From Batillaria attramentaria (lineage: Eukaryota > Mollusca > Gastropoda > Batillariidae), in assembly GCA_018292915.2 (NCBI GenBank), contig JACVVK020000166.1, positions 792,001 through 856,000 on the forward strand: DNA of 64,000 nucleotides. Reading direction: 5' to 3'. The notes under the pieces are model-generated. The model was given only the letters and a program-made list of their open reading frames with translations. It was not told the DNA's origin and did not search any database. Positions 1-10,921 of this stretch are shown in pieces. Made by a program: the position numbers and the translations under genes. Positions within the stretch are counted from its first letter, which is position 1. The number at the start of each line of letters is the position of its first letter.

Positions 1-145
1 AAAGCAAGTGCACACTATGTATGCAGGAAGAGGGGTTGAAGAAGATGGGGGGTGGGGGGGGGGGCATTGTGGTGACATGCTAACCGTGCAGGAAGCATCC
101 AGAATAACCTTTACTTCAGTATGGAAGTTGTAAAAATTACAAGTT

Positions 146-150
<5 letters not shown>

Positions 151-215
<65 letters not shown>
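151..215. repeat. (AC)n microsatellite
   Basis: Uninterrupted AC dinucleotide tract. It resumes at 1047-1089 on the far side of the inserted element at 216-1046, so the two tracts look like one microsatellite split by an insertion. Confidence 0.95.
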
Positions 216-216
<1 letters not shown>

Positions 217-1046
217 AGGGCTCCCTAAAAGCTGCAGACCTAAAGGGTCCACTGACCCCCAGTTCAAAATTTTAGGGGGTCTTTGTACCTCCACTTTCAA
301 TTTTTAAAGGGTCAGAATCATTTCTCAAGTTTTTAGTGCATAGAATTATAAATTCAGTAAATACTGCTGAACAGGGGGGGGGGTGTGTGTGTGTGCGCGC
401 GCAAAACTGAATTTTATCAACTTCAAATCAACTTCATATAATTAAATGAAGTGGGTACAATTCAGTTTTGAAAGTTGGAAACTCTGACTTTTTGCTGCTC
501 TGTGCCGACTCTGATGCGACGTCTGAATCGTAGCTATGCGACGCCGAAGTGCACCCGCTGCCGGGCGAGGGCTCGAGCCCCTCCACAACTTTTCCACTGA
601 CGAAAAAGTCCATAGTCTTTTGAACTTTCACTTTTTTCGGTGGCATGATTCGTCACAGAGAAAGCGAATCCGATCGGTAACAAGAGCACTGACTCTAAAA
701 TCTTTCGTCCATAGTTTCGAGCGCAGAAGCGGAAAAAGATGGGGCACGTTCACTACGCGCGAGTGGCTGTAGTAGCCGCCTATCTGCAGCAGTAGACAGT
801 TAACGCCTGCGCACGTTAAACAGAACCAAAAATAGAACCGAACTGAACGCGGCCATGGCAAGGGAGAACTCTCACTCGATCACAACAAGCCCATAGGCGT
901 ATGCACGGAAGTGCAGAGGTAGTGCGTCAAGCTAAGCACAGATCGCGTTCATAATGCTTCAACGTACCCCCTCGATTTTTTTTTAGGACGTAAATTTTTA
1001 CTTCAGTGCGTAAATTACGCACAGACGCACAGTTTAGGGAGCCCTG
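216..1046 (-). mobile_element. hAT-like DNA transposon, non-autonomous, inserted in (AC)n
   Basis: The ends are a perfect 14-bp inverted repeat: CAGGGCTCCCTAAA at 216-229 and TTTAGGGAGCCCTG at 1033-1046. CAGGG-type termini are common in hAT elements. Both flanks are CA repeats, so an 8-bp target duplication would be CA repeat and cannot be proven. At 831 bp it is far too short for a transposase. It keeps a CpG-rich interior and a short minus-strand reading frame (434-646) that looks like the start of a transposase-type gene, so it is probably an internally deleted copy of a larger element. Confidence 0.75.
434..646 (-). pseudogene. Short reading frame resembling an N-terminal hAT/BED-type protein leader
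   Basis: A 70-codon ATG frame inside the 216-1046 element. It starts with a basic stretch (MPPKKVKVQKTMDFF) and continues with a Ser/Asp-rich linker before ending at a TGA. Short basic leaders followed by acidic Ser-rich linkers are typical of the region ahead of the zinc finger in hAT-derived and KIAA1586-like proteins; no zinc-finger or catalytic residues remain. The call rests on its position inside a hAT-like element and on composition only. It could be a chance frame. Confidence 0.35.
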
Positions 1047-1080
<34 letters not shown>

Positions 1081-1099
1081 CACACACACGTTAACGCTC

Positions 1100-2071
1100 A
1101 TGTAAAATGTTTAGCTCACATTAATTTTATGCTCTTCCTGTTGTGAGTCAGCAACAGACATTTACTTTGATTAACATAATTATTCACTTAGAACGTCTGC
1201 GCAAGTATGTACATTAGCAAGTCCGTTTCAGCTGTATTTTGGTTTGGGGGTTAGGGGGGCTACCCATTTGCGCATCATAAAGCACACAGATCATGTACCT
1301 TCCCTTTGAAGAAAAACAAAACAAAAACTTCTGTTTGTGTGCGTCTGACGAAACCAGAACGGTGTTTTGAAGGTTATAAATCCTGTTGTGAAAATTACAG
1401 TGCGTTACAATGACACCCATCCCCTCTTCGGCACATTTAGAGCACAGCAGAGTAGTTTTAGTGCTGGACTTGTATCTGTCAAGTTTAACACCGAACGATT
1501 CAGACGTTCTTTTGCCCCTACAGCCATATGCCTGTATAGCAAATCCGTATGATCAGTAGGGGATGGTGATTTTTATGTTAATTTTTTTCTCCTGGTAGCT
1601 GTGATGGTCTTCTTGCTGTGTTGTGCATTGCTGTGCCCGGTGTTTTTGCCGTATTGTTTCCTAGTGTGTGTGTGTGCGAGTGTGTGTAAGATTTATGTAC
1701 TGGTATGTGTGGGTTTTTCTTTCGTGTGTGTGTGAGAGTAAGTTTAAGTTTTTTATAGGTGTGTGAGTACACAAGACGTGTGTGTGTAAGAGTAAGTTTT
1801 ATTTATGAGTGTGTGATTGTTTTAGATATAATTATGTTTGTGAGTGGGTTTATATTTTAAGAGCGTGAGTGCTTTGGACTTGTATGGATGTCTGTCTATG
1901 TGTGTTTGTGTGACTGAGGCTTCTGTTAGTGCAAGTTTTATTTGTTATTATGATGTCTTATTATTATTATTCTTTATGTTGGGCCATAATTTCCCTTCTG
2001 GGATTAATAAGGTAATTTGAATGTGAATTGTTCTGTCCCTGTCCTTCATGTCCGTACATTATTTGTTTCAG
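1100..2071. other. Non-coding stretch, probable intron or intergenic DNA
   Basis: AT-rich DNA with degenerate TGTGTG runs around 1665-1920. No open frame with coding character was found. It precedes the splice acceptor proposed at 2066-2071, so it may be intron. Confidence 0.4.
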
Positions 2072-2149
2072 CTTGCACAAGACACACTGGGAGAAGACGA
2101 CCTCCGACCGAAGCCCAAGGGAATCTTCACCGATATCGCAACAGTATAG
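2072..2149 (+). CDS. Candidate 3'-terminal coding exon of an unidentified gene
   Basis: An acceptor (tttgtttcag) ends at 2071. The next 25 codons are open in phase 0 and read LAQDTLGEDDLRPKPKGIF followed by TDIATV, then TAG at 2147-2149. The charged, low-repeat composition looks like real protein rather than noise. About 1.5 kb of non-coding sequence follows up to an AATAAA at 3652-3657, which fits a long 3' UTR. Upstream exons would lie before the window or in 1100-2000, where none was recognised. The protein family is unknown to me. The alternative is a chance acceptor in repetitive DNA. Confidence 0.4.
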   Translation, partial: LAQDTLGEDDLRPKPKGIFTDIATV

Positions 2150-2926
2150 TCACACATTGTACTCATCAGTCACATAACGGTCTCCATCTGATGGCCTGCA
2201 AAAGACCAGCTTCAAGAGTATTCAGTGTTTTTGCTTCTGAGACACACCACCAGTGTTACTGACTGACCGCTACGAGGTAGATATTTTCGCATTTGCAGCT
2301 ATCCAAAGTAAGCTGTGTTTGTTCCTAATGGGCATTTTCAGCTTGGTGCTAAATAGCATCTGTTGGTGTGTTGCCCTTCTCAGCACACTTCTGGTGAAAT
2401 ATGTAGGCTGTCTGCAGGTGAACGAAAACTCAACTCACCAGTCAAATCAGAATGACCAGGAGACATTTGTGAAGAAATGCTGTAGCGATCGTTCAGATGA
2501 ACAAATTTAAGGGAGCCTAAACGCAGCAAAAGATGACTAGTGTGTTCACAACAGATCAGACTATGACTTCGTGTGGGGTGAAAGTTTCAAAAAGAGATGG
2601 TTCGAGAGGATCCCCCTTTACGCTGTGCACCAGTGTGTTGAGAGAAAGCTCCGAGATGCTGCAAGGCAGGGTATCAACACAGACAAGACCATTCTCTGTG
2701 CAGATGCATTTATACTGCGCACAAATGATGCGTGTCACACTGAGGGAGTGCAGTAACACTCTGCTTATGGAGAACACGAGGACTGAGCTTACTTTTTTAT
2801 TTTCTCGTTTTCACTCACAGCCGTTAGTTTTGCTACTGTTGGTTAACTGGTCTGTCCCATTATGCAGATCTAGTCATACTGTTACCAGAATTTGTTAAGT
2901 GTAACAGATGGGCTTGTGCAAAACCT

Positions 2927-2958
<32 letters not shown>

Positions 2959-3111
2959 CTTAATAGGTGCTGCATTCTAATGTAGGACTACATGAAAATG
3001 TTGGACCTATTTGTGTGGAATGATGTATCAGTGTGTAAGAAGACCTACACATGCTATCACTTGAAGTATGCACATGTTCAGTAGATGCTGGTACATGTCA
3101 GCACCGTGTGT

Positions 3112-3134
3112 GTGTGTGTTGTTGTTGTTGTTGT

Positions 3135-3165
<31 letters not shown>

Positions 3166-3292
3166 AGATTTTTTGTTTTTTTGTTTTGTCTTGTTTATTT
3201 GTTGTTTGGTGTTTTTTGTTTTTTTGTTTGTTTTTGTTTTTTTGTTTGTTGTTTTTTTTTGTTTTGTTTTTTTTTTTTTTTGGGGGGGGGGT
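3112..3292. repeat. T/G-rich low-complexity tract
   Basis: TTG triplets followed by T-homopolymers separated by single G or C, with G-runs at both ends. It produces long meaningless frames on both strands. Confidence 0.85.
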
Positions 3293-3651
3293 GCTAGAGG
3301 GAGGTTCAGGCAGTGGTGGATTGCTTTTATATATACATGTACATGTACCATAATGCTGTTTGATTGTATTTGATCATAACATTATGCCAATTGATTTTTA
3401 CTTTGCCTATCACATTGTGTAAGATGGTGACTGAAGAGAACAGTAATGCACCTGAATACACAAGCTTATTATTGCTGTTGGACTGCCCAATAAGACACTG
3501 TAGATTTTAACATATTGTTATTTCATGCGTTATTTTCTACATCTTGTGCTGTTATGTGTACAGGCAAAGTGTTTCCACTGTATGTAAAACAAATTGTACA
3601 CTGGAAATGTGCACATGCCATTATCATATTTATGATTATTAAGGTCACATG

Positions 3652-3657
3652 AATAAA
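3652..3657 (+). other. Possible polyadenylation signal AATAAA
   Basis: Canonical hexamer about 1.5 kb after the stop codon proposed at 2147-2149, on the same strand. It is the first convincing AATAAA downstream, but the link to that exon is inference. Confidence 0.3.
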
Positions 3658-3900
3658 CAAACATTCCCTTACCACAGGGAAGTAACTCTGATGAATGCAC
3701 CTGAAATGAGTTAAAGTGTTGTTGATTTTCTTTTTTTCTCTCTCTCTCTCTCTCTGTAGGTGGTTAGGTGGTCAAATTTGATTTTGTTTTTGTTCAGTTT
3801 GTTGTTTTCTTCACACATTGAATATTCGTTCATGTGATTGACTAGGACTCGGAAGGAAACGGACTAACACAACAGCTCCACAAAATAAGAAACAAACTAT

Positions 3901-4028
3901 GTGGGTGGGTGTTTGGGGGTTTAACGTCCTTTTCCACCACATAGGGTGATATCAAAGATGGGGCAACGATGAAAAAGCCAGCACAAGTATTTGGCCCCAG
4001 CCAGGATACGAACTCACGACCCGAGTAT
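3901..4028 (-). mobile_element. tRNA-derived SINE copy, tRNA head truncated
   Basis: Closely matches the body of the SINE at 9100-9276: the stretch beginning gtgggtgggtgtttgggg, the 'ccttttccaccacata' block, the 'gtgatatcaaagatgggg' block and the degenerate 'gatacgaactc' B-box remnant. It ends before the A-box part. It lies just downstream of the Rab-like gene's stop codon (4074), in what would be that gene's 3' UTR. Confidence 0.75.
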
Positions 4029-4073
4029 AGTTAAACAAACTTTGCAACATGAACCAAATGTACAAATTGTGCA

Positions 4074-5187
4074 TCACAAACAACACTTTTTCTTCTCAGG
4101 TATCGGTCTGCCAGACACGTGGGGCAGTTGCCCACCAAGATGTATTCTGCCGAAGTGTTCTGACTGTGACGATTTGCTGACGATTTCACGTATCAAGTCT
4201 TTGAGGACGATGCGTACATCATCGTCCTGTAGCACGCTGATCTCTACGTAGTTCGCTTCAATATTGGCGGCAAACTCCTCTCCCATGTTCGACGTGACGG
4301 CTCGCCATCCTGTATCAGCCAAGTCTCTCTTATTGCCGACCACCAGCTGAAACACATGAGAGGAATTTTCTAGAAAGTACATGTATGACTTGAAAATTTT
4401 TGTGAAACATATTGTCAAATCAAATAGTCAGGTGATGTAACACGTTGTTTTACATGTTACATATGTTTTTTCTTCTCCTTCCCCCCCCCCCTTTTTTTTT
4501 TTTTCTTTTTTGTTGGGGGGGTGGGGGTGGGGGGTTAATACTACATGTACCTGTAATAAAATTGGTTTCCTGTAACGGATCAGTGCTAATGCTCCTTCCA
4601 CAGTTGTTCCCATGCCGGCCCCCCTCCCCCCAAAAAAACGTTTCAGTACCAATGTACAACCCCCCCACCCCCCCAAAAAAAAACCCCAAAAAACAAACTA
4701 ACAAACAAAAAAATCGTATTTTCTCACCAGACCAATCTCCACCCCCACTTCACCTAGTGTCAGTCCAGGACCATGTACTCCCTCACCCCCCCCCCCCCCC
4801 CCCCCCCCCCCCCATCACCATTACTTTGCACGCATCGTCCGGCAGAGTGACCGAAGCGTTGTGCAGACAGCGATCGAGAGACAGAAAGGTGCGCAGGTCT
4901 GTGAGGTCAAAGACAAAGATGGCGCCCTGGGCTGCGCGGCAGTAGGCAGGCAACAGGGAATTGAACCGCTCTTGTCCAGCCGTGTCCCAGATGTTGGCTC
5001 GTACCGTCTCCCCATCTACCGTGACTGCACATGCGGTAAAGTCGAGCCCGATGGTTGGGTTGTGGGGAATGGGGGCGTCTTTGTTGTTCAGGCGCGCGGC
5101 CAGGCAAGTCTTGCCCACCCCTGTGTCACCGAGGATGACCACTTTGAAGGTGCGCTGGCCTGGATCTAAAGGTCTGTTGGAGTGCAT
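4074..5187 (-). CDS. Rab-type small GTPase, two exons, 211 aa
   Basis: Exon 1 is 5187-4825 and exon 2 is 4346-4074, joined in phase 0 by a GT-AG intron that contains a long C-homopolymer (about 4790-4813). Visible motifs in order: P-loop GDTGVGKT (about residue 20), switch I PTIGLDF, WDTAGQERF (G3), then GNKRDL (G4) at the start of exon 2. The C-terminus is KKKCCL, a dicysteine CCX ending of the kind geranylgeranylated in Rab proteins, so a role at membranes in vesicle traffic is expected. The G5 region reads EISVLQDDD instead of the usual ETSAK, which is divergent. The ATG is supported by an in-frame TAA 18 nt upstream (5205-5203), unless a 5' UTR splice intervenes. Length matches normal Rabs. 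The subfamily is not assigned; Rab34/36-like is one possibility given the Cys-Cys-X tail and YCRAAQGAIFVF segment. Confidence 0.88.
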
Positions 5188-5649
5188 CCCGCCTCTGTGG
5201 AGTTAGATCTGCAAAGTGATGGAGTTTTTGTTTGGGGTTTTGGGGAGTTTTTTGTGTGTTTGTTTGTTTTGTTTGGTTGATTGGTTTCTTTTTTTTTTTT
5301 CCTTTTTTTTTAGTCAGTGCTAGCGCAACGTTGGCATGCCATTTAAATTTAGATTTCTTGGTCAAAACAATGCAAAACAACAGCAAAAACAGGTCACTGG
5401 GCGGACCAATAGTATGGTCACGGTTGCGGACGGAACTGTCAAAAAACTGATGTAATAATATTACAAAAATACTTTGTCAATGGAAGGAACAGAGTAGGAT
5501 GATGACCACGATGCTACATGTAAATGAAATAGAAATTACAGGACGATTATACGATGGAAAGGTGGGAGACAGGAAGAGGAATTCAAACTTAATACCAGGC
5601 TGTATAGACAGTTGATATTTTTTATTTTTTTAAATTATTTTTTTCAGTC

Positions 5650-7167
5650 CCTGGTTCACAGTAGTGTTTGATCTCTATCCCTCTAGAGTTGTATCAGAGA
5701 CTGCACTCGCAAAGGGCAGAGCTACTGCCAGTACTAATGCACCGTGACCACACACTTTTACTTCAGTCTGTTGCGCCCTATCAGAATGTTCAAGTTCCTA
5801 CTCTCAGGCTCAGTGACGGCTGTGACTAAGGGGGCGGCCGCCACAGAGGGGAGACTTGCCAGTGCGGCTTTTATCAACTCTGTGCCGGCCGGCACTCATA
5901 AGCTCAGTGAGACCTACCTTTAGTGACAACACTGCCAGTCTAGTACAGCCACTCTTCAAAGATTGAACTATGCACTAGTCAGTCCGATGTGAAGCGGCAA
6001 TGGCAGCAATCAGTACTTCTTCGAAACGGAGATCGATTCAGAGATACTTCAGTCTCAGTTTCAGTGGTTGTAGACTGAAAACACGACCAATACTCGAATT
6101 ACACTGGCACAGATTCTGACAGCCTGAGACTTTCAACATCATCACTGATCAGTCTGAACTGATAAAATGTCAGTGACGTTTGCACTGATGCAGGGGACGT
6201 AATTTCCAGTAAGGGCGGTAATGCGACATTCGAATCAGTGAGGATGTAGAGGCCACGAATGTGCATGGGTAAGCTTACAGGTTACTGACTGGGCTCCTCA
6301 ACAACTTGACAAGATTTCCTATGCCAGTCTCAGTGCCCATCGTTTTTGTTGTTAAACGTCCGGTATCTCAGTTTGTCCGTTTGTTTCAGTGCCAGTTTGT
6401 TTGTGTGTTTGCGTGTTTCAGTCCACTGAGCAGTTTGTTCCTGTTTTCAAGTTGTGTCCAAAAGGGCAACGTCTGAGGCAAACTCAGAGTGGAAAAAACC
6501 CGCAAAAAAAACAAAACAAAACAAAAAAAAAACACAACAACAAAAACCACCCCCCCCCCCCAAAAAAAAACAACCCCAAACCCCCAACAACAACATCAAC
6601 AACAACAAAACTTGTGCTTACTACTACCGGCGGTATCACTGATGTTCATTAGGGTAGGTAGGTCTGAAACTATATATATTTCGGACCTTTGCGGGTTTGA
6701 AGGTGAGCCTGCTGGCAGCATTTTAAGTTCGTGCAACCGCTTCGCCGGACCCGGCGTTCAGTTTTGACATCGGGCTCAACAGACTGACGACACCTCAGTG
6801 ACTGTGACAACAAGAGGCCGAAGCGAATGGGAAGATCACATTTTTCATTTCTCTCTTTAAAAAAAAAAAAAAAATTTAAAAAATTTAACTGAGTCGGCGG
6901 CAAAAAGGTAGGTGGCAGTTACCGAAAACACACTGAGGTACAAGTTTCAGTTTTCTTTCGGTTCCGTCAGTAAACGGATGAAGGCGGACAGAAATTAGGA
7001 ACTGGGGACAAAACGGCGGAGGCCGGGAGACGGAATGACTGCGAGTCAGTGCAAAGGACTAAGACTGTTGAAAGACTGAGTGAGTGACAAAGGCCGGGGC
7101 CAGTGTCGGAGTCTAGCCCGGCCGGAACTGAACTGACTGATGCTGAACCCGACGAACATCACGGGGT

Positions 7168-7199
<32 letters not shown>

Positions 7200-7510
7200 C
7201 TCTCTCTCTCTCTCTCTCCATCCCTCTCTCTCTCTCTCTCAGGCTGGCACTGCACACCACCCGTGGCCGGGGCCCGAACTGGAAGGCTGACTGATTGTGG
7301 GCCAGTCGGGGTCACTGAGTCGGGAAAGATGCCGGGAGGGGGACTGCCAGGAATGAGGGGGGTCCGGGAGAGCGGGGGGGTTCGGGGGGGGGGGGGGGAG
7401 GCCGGGACCGTGCTCAGTAATCCCGCAATTAGCAGAGGAACTGAAATAAAAATAAAAAAAAGACCACAAAAAAGATACAAGGGGGGGGGGGGGGGGGACT
7501 GATTCAGTTT
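5650..7510. other. GC-rich non-coding region with low-complexity tracts
   Basis: Enriched in CAGT/ACTG words and CpG, with an A/C-rich tract at 6495-6610 and a GT/CT microsatellite at 7166-7240. No frame with coding character and no convincing splice pair was found. It lies upstream of the Rab-like gene and could include its promoter, but no promoter element can be named. Confidence 0.35.
7166..7240. repeat. (TG)n(TC)n compound microsatellite
   Basis: A TG dinucleotide run passes directly into TC runs with one short interruption. Confidence 0.95.
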
Positions 7511-7511
7511 A

Positions 7512-7645
7512 AAACAAGGAGGAACGGCCCCGTCCTACAAAGTTGTTTCTCCAAACTTCATTTTATTTTGTCTGTTTTGTTGTTATTGTTGCCGGTTCTC
7601 CCCTCTCCAAGTTCTACCGATGACACTAGATCCTCTACGACCTCG
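7512..7645 (+). mobile_element. 5' fragment of a dispersed ~1-kb repeat (family A), split by later insertions
   Basis: Shares 'aacaaggaggaa', a 'gtttctccaaacttca' block and 'ctctacgacct' with the intact-looking copy that starts at 36303. Its continuation is found at 9300-10472. The DNA between (7646-9299) is filled by a TIR element and a SINE, so this copy was interrupted. Confidence 0.6.
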
Positions 7646-8082
7646 ACCGATTAGCCACGTGACTGGGGGTGGGGCCGGTGTAACAGGCCAGAATCTACCC
7701 GGCCCCGGCCTGGCCCCGAATCTACCCGGGTAGAAACTGGACTAGGCCAGTTTAAACCCGGGTAGTTTCTGGCCTAGGCCAGTTTCTACCCCCGTGGCCC
7801 CGAATCTACCCCCCTGGTCTGAGCTAAATTCGAATTCGTTGTACTGAGCTAAATTCACAATTTCACTACACCAGTTGCTACAGTGACTACTACTGAGTCG
7901 AACTGGTTGTACTGAGGAAATGCGCTGGTTGCGCTACCCCGCAAGCTTTTCCCTCCGACAGAAAACTGACACTGCCATTTATCTGGAAAACAGATCAGAT
8001 CACTTCAACGTCGTTCTCAACTGACGTTGCATAACCTTATTATAAACTTTCGTTTTAAATCGCTGGTATGTCTGTTTTATAG

Positions 8083-8451
8083 CAGGGCCGTAGCACAGCT
8101 CCTAAAAGTGCTCCGGCCATAAGAAATAAATAAAAAGGAAATTTTCGCGGTGCACAAAGGAAGGACTTTGCCCAAAGAAAGTGAAAAGCGCGGGGGGGGG
8201 GGGGGTTGCAGGGGGGGGGGGGGGACGGTCGGACGGAACAACTGAAAAGCGGGAAAGCGGAGGGGGGGGGGGGGGGTAAGACTGCAGGAAGAGTGCCAGC
8301 CCTGCGTGTCCCCTCAGTAAGCCAATGTTACTTAAGCAAACAATGTTACTTGGGTTTTGGGGTTTTTTTTTTTTTTTTTTTTGCTTTTTTTTTTTTGCCA
8401 AAAAGTGGTCCGGCCATGGCCGGAGTGGCCGGTAGGGCTGCTACGGCCCTG
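8083..8451. mobile_element. Nested hAT-like MITE, CAGGGCCGTAGCA ends
   Basis: Perfect 13-bp inverted termini: CAGGGCCGTAGCA at 8083-8095 and TGCTACGGCCCTG at 8439-8451. The 5-bp word TATAG lies directly outside both ends (8078-8082 and 8452-8456). CAGGG-CGTAGC termini are typical of hAT MITEs, although hAT target duplications are normally 8 bp. The interior is mostly G-homopolymers and a T-run, with no coding capacity. Confidence 0.7.
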
Positions 8452-8599
8452 TATAGACCACAATATTTATCGTCTCGGTGCAGTTAACATGTGCTTTCAT
8501 CTGCAGCTCAAGTTACTCAATTTTTTTATGCAGATTGCTCTGATGTTATACTGTTTGCATTAAAATTAATTTTAATTGACATCTCTATCTATCTCAGTC

Positions 8600-8600
<1 letters not shown>

Positions 8601-8669
<69 letters not shown>

Positions 8670-8674
8670 GTCTG
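8601..8674. repeat. (TG)n microsatellite
   Basis: Long TG run with a few C interruptions at the right end. Confidence 0.95.
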
Positions 8675-9099
8675 TGTGTGTGCACGCGTACATTAAAACA
8701 TAATTTTGACAAAGTAAATATTCATTTATATGCTCTTGTACTAGCGTGAGAAAAACTTACATGAACCATTTTTAGAGGCAATACTATTATTTCAAAGTGT
8801 GATCAAAGACATATATATACTGTTCAAAAAAAGAAACGCATCGTCAATCCGATGTTATTTCATTCGGGGCCAGGGGGAGAGAAACTGGCCTAGAACAGGA
8901 GGGGGTAGATTCTGGGCCAGGGGGGACAGGAACTGGCCCAGGCCAGTTTAAACCCGGTGTAGCTTCTGGCCTAGTCCAGTTTCTACCCGGGTAGATTTGG
9001 GCCTAGGCCAGTTCCTGCGGGGTAGATTCTGGACGGGGTAGATTCTGGCCTGGTACACCGGGTGTGGGAAGAAGGGAGAGAGAGAGGCAGAGGGAGAGG

Positions 9100-9274
9100 G
9101 TGGGTAGTTGGGTGTTTAGGAGTTTAACGCTCTTTTCCACCACATAAGGGTGATATCAAAGACGGGGCAACGAGAAAAAGGCCAGCACAAATATTTGGCC
9201 CCAGCGGCCGGGATTCGAACTCTCGGCCCAAGCATTGAAAGTCCAACGCGCTACCATTCGGCCACCCTGGCTCC

Positions 9275-9276
<2 letters not shown>
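9100..9276 (-). mobile_element. tRNA-derived SINE, complete head and body
   Basis: On the minus strand the sequence begins with a tRNA-like head. The A-box-like segment TGGCCGAATGGTAGCGCG is the complement of 9247-9264, and the B box GTTCGAATCC is the complement of 9211-9220. A tRNA-unrelated body follows, with 'ttgccccgtctttgatatca' and 'ggtggaaaagagcgttaaa' blocks shared with the copies at 3901-4028 and 49918-50065. RNA polymerase III promoters inside the head would drive it, and it would depend on a LINE for movement. An AG microsatellite flanks the head. Confidence 0.85.
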
Positions 9277-9299
<23 letters not shown>

Positions 9300-9308
<9 letters not shown>

Positions 9309-10472
9309 GTCAGTTCCGTGAACCAAACATTTGACGTCAGCCTCAGGCAGATCGTCATACAGAGAGAGAGAGATCAGTGACGTCAATTCCGTGAACTAAA
9401 CTTTTGGCGTCAGCCTCTAGCACTGAGATGCTTGTTTATGTCCCGCTGTGATTTCCCTATTGGCTTTGTGACTTCTCCGACTGAATTATTTTTCACATGA
9501 AATCTGGAAGATCTAGAGGGCTGATGAAATGTCGGAAGCAGTGACGATACTTGCAGATTTTGTCTGTGAACCAAACATTTGCCGTCAGCCTCACGCTGCT
9601 CGTCTGACAGATGATACTTCTTCATATCTTGTGATTTCCTTGTTGCTTTTGTGACTTCCGGGACTGAATTAATTTTGACATAAAATCTGGAAGATCTAGA
9701 GAGCTGATGAAACGTGGACTTAAAGTGCCTTGGATTGTACTTACGAAATTGCAAAATTGGAACTTTTTTGACCGGCGCTTCTCGCAGAAACGTGAAAAAA
9801 TGTGTTTATCTAAAAGCTCTGTTATTCTTAATACTAAAGCTATAATAGTGCAATAGTTCATGTCATATGTGCAGTTGTCACAAGTGACAAAAATACCGGA
9901 ATGATGAGTAATTTGAAGGAGTCTTTTCATAGATATTTGGCCTTTAGTATGCAAACCACCCCTACCTCGGAAATATTTTTCTTACACAAAACCTGTCAGA
10001 GCTACATAGCTGTGCTACGAAAACAGGCAGTATAATTGGATGATCTTCCCAATTTCAGAAAATGAAGCCATTTGAACATTTTTTTCGAAAATAATTCGTA
10101 ACATGACCGATTTTTAAAAATTGGCGATAACTCTTTTGAAAATGCAGTAGGCTAAAAATCGTGAAAAATAGCTCTGGAGAATATAACTGCCCATTTTATC
10201 TCAAAGTAAAAAACCATCCGGCAAGGTGGTTTAGCAGATAGCCATCATTACATCCGTCCACACACACGTCAACTCCCGCCAAAAAGAACGCAGCAGCACA
10301 GCGTGCACGTCGAGTGTCTATGACGCAGATTTCGTTACGTCACTGTGTGCGTGAAAGTAAGTATTGTGTGGAGAAACGTCACAGTCTTGTTTTGTATCAC
10401 TGAAACATGCTGCTGCGCGTAGCAAAATCTGCCCCGTCTCATAAAGTTGTTTCTCTATAGAGAAACAACTTT
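9300..10472 (+). mobile_element. 3' part of family A dispersed repeat
   Basis: Matches 36490-37290 in order: 'acgtcagttccgtgaac', 'atttgacgtcagcctca', 'aaatctggaagatct', 'cttggattgtacttacgaaa', 'ctgtcagagctaca...agctgtgctacga' and 'gtctatgacgcagatttcgtta'. It ends with a perfect 30-bp palindrome at 10443-10472. A plain internal duplication occurs near 9320 and 9380. No protein-coding frame is retained, so the family is non-autonomous or decayed. Confidence 0.6.
10443..10472. repeat. Perfect 30-bp palindrome
   Basis: The arm AAAGTTGTTTCTCTA is followed with no spacer by its exact reverse complement. The same 'aaagttgtttctc' word occurs near the left end of this repeat copy at 7538-7550. Confidence 0.9.
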
Positions 10473-10921
10473 TTAAAAAAAAGCCTGCACGAAAACACAA
10501 ACTGACACGCACCCGGCGTTTCACCGCGCACACGACACCGACTGCCGACACTACTGAGCAGCCGCCCGGCGGGCACCGTACTAAGCAGAGATGCATCTAG
10601 GGACGCGCGATTGCGGGATTTGCACATGTTTTTCGAAAATCGCGCAAAAATTGATGTGTGGTGCGCGAGCCCGCGCGCAAAAAATAAAATGATCGCGCGT
10701 TACGGCGTTAGTAGAGCGCGACGGAATTTTTCGATACAACAGTACCCCGCGCAGGGCCCCTTTCCAGCTGCCGATATTTTCTGTCTCCTACGCGAAAGCG
10801 TTTCCGATAAACGTTTTTGACCAATGAAATTTTTTCTTTGACGAAAGTCAAGCTAAACCGACCAACCACATTTTGGTTTTCCGTGGAGCGGAAGTAGAAT
10901 TGTCGTCTGCTTTTCGTTCAA

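Larger units (their letters stand above)
7677..9059. mobile_element. TIR element with GGTGTA...CCAGAATCTACCC ends
   Basis: Left end 7677-7700 and right end 9036-9059 are inverted repeats matching at 23 of 24 positions. Subterminal blocks at both sides repeat the motif CTACCCGGGTAG and related 'gggtagattctggcc' words in both orientations, giving palindromic ends. No transposase frame is present. It contains a second nested TIR element (8083-8451) and a long (TG)n tract. The superfamily is unknown. Confidence 0.6.

Noticed and set aside
2533..2898. 121-codon ATG frame on the plus strand
   Set aside because: Composition looks random, it overlaps other open frames and it lies in what is probably the 3' UTR after the exon at 2072-2149.
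9208..9276. A possible functional tRNA gene on the minus strand
   Set aside because: A and B boxes are present, but the sequence continues into a SINE body shared by other copies and the cloverleaf is imperfect.
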